DNA of 64,000 bases. Source: Euwallacea fornicatus (lineage: Eukaryota > Arthropoda > Insecta > Coleoptera > Curculionidae). Below are positions 1-10,032 of the stretch, piece after piece (position 1 is the stretch's first letter; each line of letters starts with the position of its first letter). The stretch spans positions 62,001-126,000 of the forward strand of contig NW_027096021.1 of NCBI RefSeq assembly GCF_040115645.1, given 5' to 3'. The notes under the pieces are model-generated. The model saw only the letters and a program-made list of their open reading frames with translations, had not been told where the DNA came from and did no database searches. A program made the position numbers and the translations under genes.

Positions 1-660
1 GTAATCAACTCAACGAGATTTTGAAGATGTCACAACAGATCGTGATTGCATCTTGTTGAACTTCCAAGAAAAATAGTACTTTATGTGCTCAAACACACAA
101 CTTTTGTGACTTTTCAAACTTTGAAGCTCGATAACTTCGGCAAATGTGGACCAAAGTTCTTAAACAAAGTGTCAAAGTAATCAACTCAACGAGATATTGA
201 AGATGTCACAACAGATCGTGATTGCATCTTGTTGAACTTCCAAGAAAAATAGTACTTTATGTGCTCAAACACACAACTTTTGTGACTTTTCAAACTTTGA
301 AGCTCGATAACTTCGGCAAATGTGGACCAAATTTCTTAAACAAAGTGTCAAAGTAATCAACTCAACGAGATTTTGAAGATGTCACAACACATCGTGATTG
401 CATCTTGTTGAACTTCCAAGAAAAATAGTACTTTATGTGCTCAAACACACAACTTTTGTGACTTTTCAAACTTTGAAGCTCGATAACTTCGGCAAATGAG
501 GACCAAATTTGTTAAACAGAGTGTCAAATTAATCAGCTCGACGAGATTTTGAAGATGTCACAACACAACAGAATTGCATCTTGTTGAACTTCCAAGAAAA
601 ATAGTACTTTATGTGCTCAAACACACAACTTTTGTGACTTTTCAAACTTTGAAGCTCGAT
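1..660 (+). repeat. Left-edge block, present three times (1, 5281, 7745)
   Basis: The first 660 bases match 5281-5940 and 7745-8404 at every diagnostic base I compared. Shared oddities include CAGATCG instead of CACATCG in the first two monomers, GAGATATTG in the second, and CCAAAGTTC at the end of the first. The displacements are 30 and 44 monomers. After about base 660 the first copy diverges (CTTCGGGAAATG versus ACATCGGCAAATG), while the copies at 5281 and 7745 stay alike for roughly 960 bases. The last two are therefore the younger pair. Confidence 0.85.
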
Positions 661-2112
661 AACTTCGGGAAATGTGGACCAAATTTCTTAAACAAAGTGT
701 CAAAGTAATCAACTCAACGAGATTTTGAAGATGTCACAACACATCGTGATTGCATCTTGTTGAACTTCCAAGAAAAATAGTACTTTATGTGCTCAAATAC
801 ACAACTTGTGTGACTTTTCAAACTATGAAGCTCGATAACTTCGGCAAATGAGTACCAAATTTGTTAAACAGAGTGTCAAATTAATCAGCTCGACGAGATT
901 TTGAAGATGTCACAACACAACAGAATTGCATCTTGTTGAACTTCCAAGAAAAATAGTACTTTATGTGCTCAAACACACAACTTTTGTGACTTTTCAAACT
1001 TTGAAGCTCGATAACTTCGGGAAATGTGGACCAAATTTCTTAAACAAAGTGTCAAAGTAATCAACTCAACGAGATTTTGAAGATGTCACAACACATCGTG
1101 ATTGCATCTTGTTGAACTTCCAAGAAAAATAGTACTTTATGTGCTCAAATACACAACTTGTGTGACTTTTCAAACTATGAAGCTCGATAACTTCGGCAAA
1201 TGAGGACCAAATTTGTTAAACAGAGTGTCAAATTAATCAGCTCGACGAGATTTTGAAGATGTCACAACACAACAGAATTGCATCTTGTTGAACTTCCAAG
1301 AAAAATAGTACTTTATGTGCTCAAACACACAACTTTTGTGACTTTTCAAACTTTGAAGCTCGATAACTTCGGGAAATGTGGACCAAATTTCTTAAACAAA
1401 GTGTCAAAGTAATCAACTCAACGAGATTTTGAAGATGTCACAACACATCGTGATTGCATCTTGTTGAACTTCCAAGAAAAATAGTACTTTATGTGCTCAA
1501 ATACACAACTTGTGTGATTTTTCAAACTATGAAGCTCGATAACTTCGGCAAATGAGGACCAAATTTGTTAAACAGAGTGTCAAATTAATCAGCTCGACGA
1601 GATTTTGAAGATGTCACAACACAACAGAATTGCATCTTGTTGAACTTCCAAGAAAAATAGTACTTTATGTGCTCAAACACACAACTTTTGTGACTTTTCA
1701 AACTTTGAAGCTCGATAACTTCGGGAAATGTGGACCAAATTTCTTAAACAAAGTGTCAAAGTAATCAACTCAACGAGATTTTGAAGATGTCACAACACAT
1801 CGTGATTGCATCTTGTTGAACTTCCAAGAAAAATAGTACTTTATGTGCTCAAACACACAACTTTTGTGACTTTTCAAACTTTGAAGCTCGATAACTTCGG
1901 CAAATGAGGACCAAATTTGTTAAACAGAGTGTCAAATTAATCAGCTCGACGAGATTTTGAAGATGTCACAACACAACAGAATTGCATCTTGTTGAACTTC
2001 CAAGAAAAATAGTACTTTATGTGCTCAAACACACAACTTTTGTGACTTTTCAAACTTTGAAGCTCGATAACTTCGGGAAATGTGGACCAAATTTCTTAAA
2101 CAAAGTGTCAAA
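529..2112 (+). repeat. 352-bp dimer higher-order repeat, about 4.5 copies
   Basis: Two monomer types alternate. Type A starts at 529, 881, 1233, 1585 and 1937, with TTAATCAGCTCGACGAG, CACAACACAACAG and CTTCGGGAAATGTGG. Type B starts at 705, 1057, 1409 and 1761, with GTAATCAACTCAACGAG and CACATCGTG. The first three B monomers also share AAATACACAACTTGTG and CAAACTATGAAG, the latter seen nowhere else in the window; the fourth B has lost both. Private changes mark single copies: GAGTACC in the first B and GTGATTTTTC in the third. This is a young local dimer expansion. Confidence 0.85.
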
Positions 2113-5100
2113 GTAATCAATTCAACAAGATTTTGAAGATGTCACAACAGATCGTGATTGCATCTTGTTGAACTTCCAAGAAAAATAGTACTTTATGTGC
2201 TCAAATACACAACTTGTGTGACTTTTCAAACTTTGAAGCTCGATAACTTCGGCAAATGTGGACCAAATTTCTTAAACAAAGTGTCAAAGTAATCAGCTCG
2301 ACGAGATGTTGAATATGTCACAACACATCATGATTACATCTTGTTGAACATCCAAGAAAAATAGTACTTTATGTGCTCAAACACACAACTTGTGTGACTT
2401 TTCAAACTTTGAAGCTCGATAACTTCGGCAAATGAGGACCAAATTTCTTAAACAAAGTGTCAAAGTAATCACCTCAACGAGATTTTGAAGATGTCACAAC
2501 ACATCATTATTACATCTTGTTGAACTTCCAAGAAAAATAGTACTTTATGTGCTCAAACACACAACTTTTGTGACTTTTCAAACTTTGAAGCTCGATAACT
2601 TCGGGAAATGTGGACCAAATTTCTTAAACAAAGTGTCAAAGTAATCACCTCAACGCGATTTTGAAGATGTCACAACACATCATGATTACATCTTGTTGAA
2701 CTTCCAAGAAAAATAGTACTTTATGTGATCAAACACACAACTTTTGTGACTTTTCAAACTTTGAAGCTCGATAGCTTCGGCAAATGAAGACCAAATTTGT
2801 TAAACAAAGTGTCAAATTAATCAGCTCGACGAGATTTTGAATATGTCACAACACATCATGATTACATCTTGTTGAACATCCAAGAAAAATAGTACTTTAT
2901 GTGCTCAAACACACAACTTGTGTGACTTTTCAAACTTTGAAGCTCGATAACTTCGGCAAATGAGGACCAAATTTCTTAAACAAAGTGTCAAAGTAATCAC
3001 CTCAACGAGATTTTGAAGATGTCACAACACATCGTGATTGCATCTTGTTGAACTTCCAAGAAAAATAGTACTTTATGTGCTCAAACACACAACTTTTGTG
3101 ACTTTTCAAACTTTGAAGCCCGATAACTTCGGCAAATGAGTACCAAATTCCTTAAACAAAGTGTCAAATTAATCAGCTCGACGAGATTTTGAAGATGTCA
3201 CAACACATCAGAATTGCATCTTGTTGAACTTCCAAGAAAAATAGTACTTTATGTGCTCAAACACACAACTTGTGTGACTTTTCAAACTTTGAAGCTCGAT
3301 AGCTTCGGCAAATGAAGACCAAATTTGTTAAACAAACTTTCAAATTAATCACCTCAACGAGATTTTGAAGATGTCACAACACGTCGTGATTGCATCTTGT
3401 TGAACTTCCAAGAAAAATAGTACTTTATGTGCTCAAACACACAACTTTTGTGACTTTTCAAACTTTGAAGCTCGATAACTTCGGCAAATGTGGACCAAAT
3501 TTCTTAAACAAAGTGTCAAAATAATCACCTCAACGAGATTTTGAAGATGTCACAACACATCATGATTACATCTTGTTGAACTTCCAAGAAAAATAGTACT
3601 ATATGTGCTCAAACACACAACTTTTGTGACTTTTCCAATTTTGAAGCTCGATAACTTTGGCAAATGTGGACCAAATTTGTTAAACAGTTTGTCAAATTAA
3701 TCAGCTCGACGAGGTTATGAAGATTTCACAACACATGATGATTACATCTTGTTGAACTTCCAAGAAAAATAGTACTATATGTGCTCAAACAAACAACTTT
3801 TGTGACTTTTCAAACTTTGAAGCTCGATAGCTTCGGCAAATGAAGACCAAATTTGTTAAACAAAGTGTCAAATTAATCAGCTCGACGAGATGTTGAATAT
3901 GTCACAACACATCATGATTACATCTTGTTGAACATCCAAGAAAAATAGTCCTTTATGTGCTCAAACACACAACTTGTGTGACTTTTCAAACTTTGAAGCT
4001 CGATAACTTCGGCAAATGAGGACCAAATTTCTTAAACAAAGTGTCAAAGTAATCACCTCAACGAGATTTTGAAGATGTCACAACACAACAGAATTGCATC
4101 TTGTTGAACTTCCAAGAAAAATAGTACTTTATGTGCTCAAACACACAACTTTTGTGACTTTTCAAACTTTGAAGCTCGATAACTTCGGCAAATGAGGACC
4201 AAATTTCTTAAACAAAGTGTCAAGTTAATCAGCTCGACGAGATTTTGAATATGTCACAACACATCATGATTACATCTTGTTGAACATCCAAGAAAAATAG
4301 TACTTTATGTGCTCAAACACACAACTTGTGTGACTTTTCAAACTTTGAAGCTCGATAACTTCGGCAAATGAGGACCAAATTTCTTAAACAAAGTGTCAAA
4401 GTAATCACCTCCACGAGATTTTGAAGATGTCACAACACATCATGATTACATCTTGTTGAACTTCCAAGAAAAATAGTACTTTATGTGCTCAAACACACAT
4501 ATTTTGTGACTTTTCAAACTTTGAAGCTCGATAACTTCGGCAAATGTAGACCAAATTTCTTAAACAAAGTGTCAAAGTAATCAACTCAACGAGATTTTGA
4601 AGATGTCACAACACATCGTGATTGCATCTTGTTGAACTTCCAAGAAAAATAGTACTTTATGTGCTCAAACACACAACTTTTGTGACTTTTCAAACTTTGA
4701 AGCTCGATAGCTTCGGCAAATGAAGACCAAATTTGTTAAACAAAGTGTCAAATTAATCAGCTCGACGAGATTTTGAATATGACGCAACACATCATGATTG
4801 CATCTAGTTGAATTTCCAAGAAAAATAGTACTTTATGTGCTCAAACACACAACTTGTGTGACTTTTCACATTTTGAAGCTCGATAACTTTGGCAAATGTG
4901 GACCAAATTTGTTAACCAAAGTGTCAAATTAATCAGCTCGACGAGATCTTTAAAATGACACAACAATTCATGATTGCATCTTGTTGAATTTCCAAGAAAA
5001 ATAGTACTTTATGTGCTCAAACACACAACTTTTGTGACTTTTCAAACTTTGAAGCTCGATAACTTCGGCAAATGAGTACTAAATTCCTTGAACAAAGTGT

Positions 5101-5280
5101 CAAATTAATCAGTTCGACGAGATTTTGAAGATGTCACAACACATCGTGATTGCATCTTGTTGAACTTCCAAGAAAAATAGTACTTTATGTGCTCAAACAC
5201 ACAACTTGTGTGACTTTTCAAACTTTGAAGCTCGATAACTTCGGCAAATGTGGACCAAATTTCTTAAACAAAGTGTCAAA
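2113..5280 (+). repeat. Heterogeneous monomer block with no simple higher-order period
   Basis: Eighteen monomers of mixed type with many private substitutions, for example CAATTCAACAAG at 2113, TAAACAAACTTTC near 3335, CACGTCG near 3382, GAGGTTATG with GATTTCAC near 3712-3728, and AGTACTATATG at 3596 and 3772. The segment about 2157-3037 reappears at about 8493-9373 (displacement 36 monomers), including the run CATTATT, GGGAAATG, CAACGCG, TGATCAAAC and ATAGCTTC. The monomers at 4401-4752 match 62305-62656. Higher divergence between neighbours suggests an older, less recently homogenised stretch. Confidence 0.75.
4753..5104 (+). repeat. Two most divergent monomers of the array
   Basis: The monomer at 4753 reads GAATATGACGCAACAC, then CATCTAGTTGAATTTCC, TTTTCACATTTTGAAG and AACTTTGG. 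The one at 4929 reads GAGATCTTTAAAATGAC and CAACAATTCATGATT. Their lengths remain exactly 176 bp. Several of these changes (C at position 20, T at 23, A at 30) are shared with the 'GAGTACTTTAACATGAC' monomers that recur later, so they look like relatives of the ancestor of that subtype. CATCTAG is otherwise confined to the right end (59.8-64 kb). Confidence 0.75.
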
Positions 5281-6242
5281 GTAATCAACTCAACGAGATT
5301 TTGAAGATGTCACAACAGATCGTGATTGCATCTTGTTGAACTTCCAAGAAAAATAGTACTTTATGTGCTCAAACACACAACTTTTGTGACTTTTCAAACT
5401 TTGAAGCTCGATAACTTCGGCAAATGTGGACCAAAGTTCTTAAACAAAGTGTCAAAGTAATCAACTCAACGAGATATTGAAGATGTCACAACAGATCGTG
5501 ATTGCATCTTGTTGAACTTCCAAGAAAAATAGTACTTTATGTGCTCAAACACACAACTTTTGTGACTTTTCAAACTTTGAAGCTCGATAACTTCGGCAAA
5601 TGTGGACCAAATTTCTTAAACAAAGTGTCAAAGTAATCAACTCAACGAGATTTTGAAGATGTCACAACACATCGTGATTGCATCTTGTTGAACTTCCAAG
5701 AAAAATAGTACTTTATGTGCTCAAACACACAACTTTTGTGACTTTTCAAACTTTGAAGCTCGATAACTTCGGCAAATGAGGACCAAATTTGTTAAACAGA
5801 GTGTCAAATTAATCAGCTCGACGAGATTTTGAAGATGTCACAACACAACAGAATTGCATCTTGTTGAACTTCCAAGAAAAATAGTACTTTATGTGCTCAA
5901 ACACACAACTTTTGTGACTTTTCAAACTTTGAAGCTCGATAACATCGGCAAATGTGGACCAAATTTCTTAAACAAAGTGTCAAAGTAATCAACTCAACGA
6001 GATTTTGAAGATGTCACAACACATCGTGATTGCATCTTGTTGAACTTCCAAGAAAAATAGTACTTTATGTGCTCAAATACACAACTTGTGTGACTTTTCA
6101 AACTTTGAAGCTCGATAACTTCGGCAAATGTGGACCAAATTTCTTAAACAAAGTGTCAAAGTAATCAGCTCGACGAGATGTTGAATATGTCACAACACAT
6201 CATGATTACATCTTGTTGAACATCCAAGAAAAATAGTACTTT
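5281..6242 (+). repeat. Block duplicated 14 monomers downstream (7745-8706)
   Basis: Matches 7745-8706 through CAGATCG, GAGATATTG, ATAACATCGG, AAATACACAACTTGTG and the GAGATGTTGAATATG monomer. Divergence begins near 6247, where this copy has TGATCAAAC and ATAACATCGG while the other has TGCTCAAAC and ATAACTTCGG. The intervening monomers (6337-7744) include a loosely repeated trio with a 528-bp spacing: AAATAC monomer, GATGTTG monomer, CAACTC monomer. Confidence 0.75.
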
Positions 6243-8096
6243 ATGTGATCAAACACACAACTTGTGTGACTTTTCAAACTTTGAAGCTCGATAACATCGG
6301 CAAATGTGGACCAAATTTCTTAAACAAAGTGTCAAAGTAATCAACTCAACGAGATTTTGAAGATGTCACAACACATCGTGATTGCATCTTGTTGAACTTC
6401 CAAGAAAAATAGTACTTTATGTGCTCAAACACACAACTTTTGTGACTTTTCAAACTTTGAAGCTCGATAACATCGGCAAATGTGGACCAAATTTCTTAAA
6501 CAAAGTGTCAAAGTAATCAACTCAACGAGATTTTGAAGATGTCACAACACATCGTGATTGCATCTTGTTGAACTTCCAAGAAAAATAGTACTTTATGTGC
6601 TCAAATACACAACTTGTGTGACTTTTCAAACTTTGAAGCTCGATAACTTCGGCAAATGTGGACCAAATTTCTTAAACAAAGTGTCAAAGTAATCAGCTCG
6701 ACGAGATGTTGAATATGTCACAACACATCATGATTACATCTTGTTGAACATCCAAGAAAAATAGTACTTTATGTGCTCAAACACACAACTTGTGTGACTT
6801 TTCAAACTTTGAAGCTCGATAACATCGGCAAATGTGGACCAAATTTCTTAAACAAAGTGTCAAAGTAATCAACTCAACGAGATTTTGAAGATGTCACAAC
6901 ACATCGTGATTGCATCTTGTTGAACTTCCAAGAAAAATAGTACTTTATGTGCTCAAATACACAACTTGTGTGACTTTTCAAACTTTGAAGCTCGATAACT
7001 TCGTCAAATGAGGACCAAATTTGTTAAACAGAGTGTCAAATTAATCAGCTCGACGAGATTTTGAAGATGTCACAACACAACAGAATTGCATCTTGTTGAA
7101 CTTCCAAGAAAAATAGTACTTTATGTGCTCAAACACACAACTTTTGTGACTTTTCAAACTTTGAAGCTCGATAACTTCAGCAAATGTGGACCAAATTTCT
7201 TAAACAAAGTGTCAAAGTAATCACCTCAACGAGATTTTGAAGATGTCACAACACATCATGATTACATCTTGTTGAACTTCCAAGAAAAATAGTACTTTAT
7301 GTGCTCAAACACACAACTTTTGTGACTTTTCAAACTTTGAAGCTCGATAGCTTCGGCAAATGAAGACCAAATTTGTTAAACAAAGTGTCAAATTAATCAG
7401 CTCGACGAGATTTTGAATATGTCACAACACATCATGATTACATCTTGTTGAACATCCAAGAAAAATAGTACATTATGTGCTCAAACACACAACTTTTGTG
7501 ACTTTTCAAACTTTGAAGCTCGATAACATCGGCAAATGTGGACCAAATTTCTTAAACAAAGTGTCAAAGTAATCAACTCAACGAGATTTTGAAGATGTCA
7601 CAACACATCGTGATTGCATCTTGTTGAACTTCCAAGAAAAATAGTACTTTATGTGCTCAAACACACAACTTTTGTGACTTTTCAAACTTTGAAGCTCGAT
7701 AACATCGGCAAATGTGGACCAAATTTCTTAAACAAAGTGTCAAAGTAATCAACTCAACGAGATTTTGAAGATGTCACAACAGATCGTGATTGCATCTTGT
7801 TGAACTTCCAAGAAAAATAGTACTTTATGTGCTCAAACACACAACTTTTGTGACTTTTCAAACTTTGAAGCTCGATAACTTCGGCAAATGTGGACCAAAG
7901 TTCTTAAACAAAGTGTCAAAGTAATCAACTCAACGAGATATTGAAGATGTCACAACAGATCGTGATTGCATCTTGTTGAACTTCCAAGAAAAATAGTACT
8001 TTATGTGCTCAAACACACAACTTTTGTGACTTTTCAAACTTTGAAGCTCGATAACTTCGGCAAATGTGGACCAAATTTCTTAAACAAAGTGTCAAA

Positions 8097-8272
8097 GTAA
8101 TCAACTCAACGAGATTTTGAAGATGTCACAACACATCGTGATTGCATCTTGTTGAACTTCCAAGAAAAATAGTACTTTATGTGCTCAAACACACAACTTT
8201 TGTGACTTTTCAAACTTTGAAGCTCGATAACTTCGGCAAATGAGGACCAAATTTGTTAAACAGAGTGTCAAA
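8097..8272 (+). repeat. Representative near-consensus monomer
   Basis: This copy is close to the majority sequence and serves as the coordinate frame (monomer position 1 = base 8097). Landmarks: GTAATC start (1-6); AAGATG at 24-29 and its complement CATCTT at 49-54; the very constant tract CTTCCAAGAAAAATAGTACT (61-80) with an AGTACT site (75-80); CACAA/TTGTG arms around 96-108; the odd palindrome TTCAAACTTTGAA (113-125); GCTCGAT (126-132); CTTCGGCAAATG (135-146); CAAATTTG (152-159). It shows the common alternative tail: GAGG (146-149), G at 159 and CAGAG near 165-169. The other frequent tail is GTGG, C at 159 and CAAAG. The constant middle and the variable ends resemble other satellites, where conserved boxes are thought to be under packaging or protein-binding constraint. 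Confidence 0.85.
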
Positions 8273-8492
8273 TTAATCAGCTCGACGAGATTTTGAAGAT
8301 GTCACAACACAACAGAATTGCATCTTGTTGAACTTCCAAGAAAAATAGTACTTTATGTGCTCAAACACACAACTTTTGTGACTTTTCAAACTTTGAAGCT
8401 CGATAACATCGGCAAATGTGGACCAAATTTCTTAAACAAAGTGTCAAAGTAATCAACTCAACGAGATTTTGAAGATGTCACAACACATCGTG

Positions 8493-9373
8493 ATTGCATC
8501 TTGTTGAACTTCCAAGAAAAATAGTACTTTATGTGCTCAAATACACAACTTGTGTGACTTTTCAAACTTTGAAGCTCGATAACTTCGGCAAATGTGGACC
8601 AAATTTCTTAAACAAAGTGTCAAAGTAATCAGCTCGACGAGATGTTGAATATGTCACAACACATCATGATTACATCTTGTTGAACATCCAAGAAAAATAG
8701 TACTTTATGTGCTCAAACACACAACTTGTGTGACTTTTCAAACTTTGAAGCTCGATAACTTCGGCAAATGAGGACCAAATTTCTTAAACAAAGTGTCAAA
8801 GTAATCACCTCAACGAGATTTTGAAGATGTCACAACACATCATTATTACATCTTGTTGAACTTCCAAGAAAAATAGTACTTTATGTGCTCAAACACACAA
8901 CTTTTGTGACTTTTCAAACTTTGAAGCTCGATAACTTCGGGAAATGTGGACCAAATTTCTTAAACAAAGTGTCAAAGTAATCACCTCAACGCGATTTTGA
9001 AGATGTCACAACACATCATGATTACATCTTGTTGAACTTCCAAGAAAAATAGTACTTTATGTGATCAAACACACAACTTTTGTGACTTTTCAAACTTTGA
9101 AGCTCGATAGCTTCGGCAAATGAAGACCAAATTTGTTAAACAAAGTGTCAAATTAATCAGCTCGACGAGATTTTGAATATGTCACAACACATCATGATTA
9201 CATCTTGTTGAACATCCAAGAAAAATAGTACTTTATGTGCTCAAACACACAACTTGTGTGACTTTTCAAACTTTGAAGCTCGATAACTTCGGCAAATGAG
9301 GACCAAATTTCTTAAACAAAGTGTCAAAGTAATCACCTCAACGAGATTTTGAAGATGTCACAACACATCATTA
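8493..9373 (+). repeat. Re-copy of about 2157-3037, displaced 36 monomers
   Basis: The order of rare variants is the same in both places: AAATAC with CTTGTGTG; GATGTTGAATATG with GAACATCC; CATTATTAC with GGGAAATG; CAACGCG with TGATCAAAC; ATAGCTTCGG; GAATATG. The displacement is 6336 bp. It follows directly on the re-copy of the left-edge block, so 7745-9373 is itself a mosaic of two source segments. The CATTATT-GGGAAATG-CAACGCG order occurs again at 9340-9560, 47.9 kb, 50.5 kb, 52.4 kb, 57.4 kb and 61.6 kb. Confidence 0.75.
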
Positions 9374-9680
9374 TTACATCTTGTTGAACTTCCAAGAAAA
9401 ATAGTACTTTATGTGCTCAAACACACAACTTTTGTGACTTTTCAAACTTTGAAGCTCGATAACTTCGGGAAATGTGGACCAAATTTCTTAAACAAAGTGT
9501 CAAAGTAATCACCTCAACGCGATTTTGAAGATGTCACAACACATCATGATTACATCTTGTTGAACTTCCAAGAAAAATAGTACTTTATGTGCTCAAACAC
9601 ACAACTTGTGTGACTTTTCAAACTTTGAAGCTCGATAACTTCGGCAAATGAGGACCAAATTTGTTAAACAGTGTGTCAAA

Positions 9681-9856
9681 TTAATCAGCTCGATGAGTAC
9701 TTTAACATGACACAACACATCAGAATTGCATCTTGTTGAACTTCCAAGAAAAATAGTACTTTATGTGCTCAAACACACAACTTGTGTGACTTTTCAAACT
9801 TTGAAGCTCGATAACTTCGGCAAATGAGGACCAAATTTGTTAAACAGAGTGTCAAA
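9681..9856 (+). repeat. First of twelve 'GAGTACTTTAACATGAC' subtype monomers
   Basis: This subtype replaces the usual GAGATTTTGAAGATGTC (positions 15-31) with GAGTACTTTAACATGAC, with no length change. It occurs at monomer starts 9681, 13201, 17601, 20417, 25345, 27457, 29745, 32033, 37313, 40833, 43121 and 52801. The change gives a second AGTACT (ScaI) site at monomer position 16, besides the one at 75. In every case the preceding monomer carries CAACGCG. The monomer before that carries GAGATGTTG in ten of twelve; the exceptions are 9681 and 52801, where a CATTATT/GGGAAATG monomer precedes. The subtype is the best single landmark for parsing the higher-order structure. Confidence 0.9.
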
Positions 9857-10032
9857 TTAATCAGCTCGACGAGATTTTGAAGATGTCACAACACAACAGA
9901 ATTGCATCTTGTTGAACTTCCAAGAAAAATAGTACTTTATGTGCTCAAACACACAACTTGTGTGACTTTTCAAACTTTGAAGCTCGATAACTTCGGCAAA
10001 TGAGGACCAAATTTGTTAAACAGAGTGTCAAA

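Noticed and set aside
8120..8150. Hairpin RNA gene from the AAGATG...CATCTT arms (positions 24-54)
   Set aside because: Only six base pairs enclose a 19-base loop and many monomers break the inner bases; nothing indicates a structured transcript.
9681..9856. The GAGTACTTTAACATG subtype as the trace of a small insertion or mobile element
   Set aside because: The altered tract has the same length as the normal one and differs only by substitutions, with a partial intermediate at 4929.
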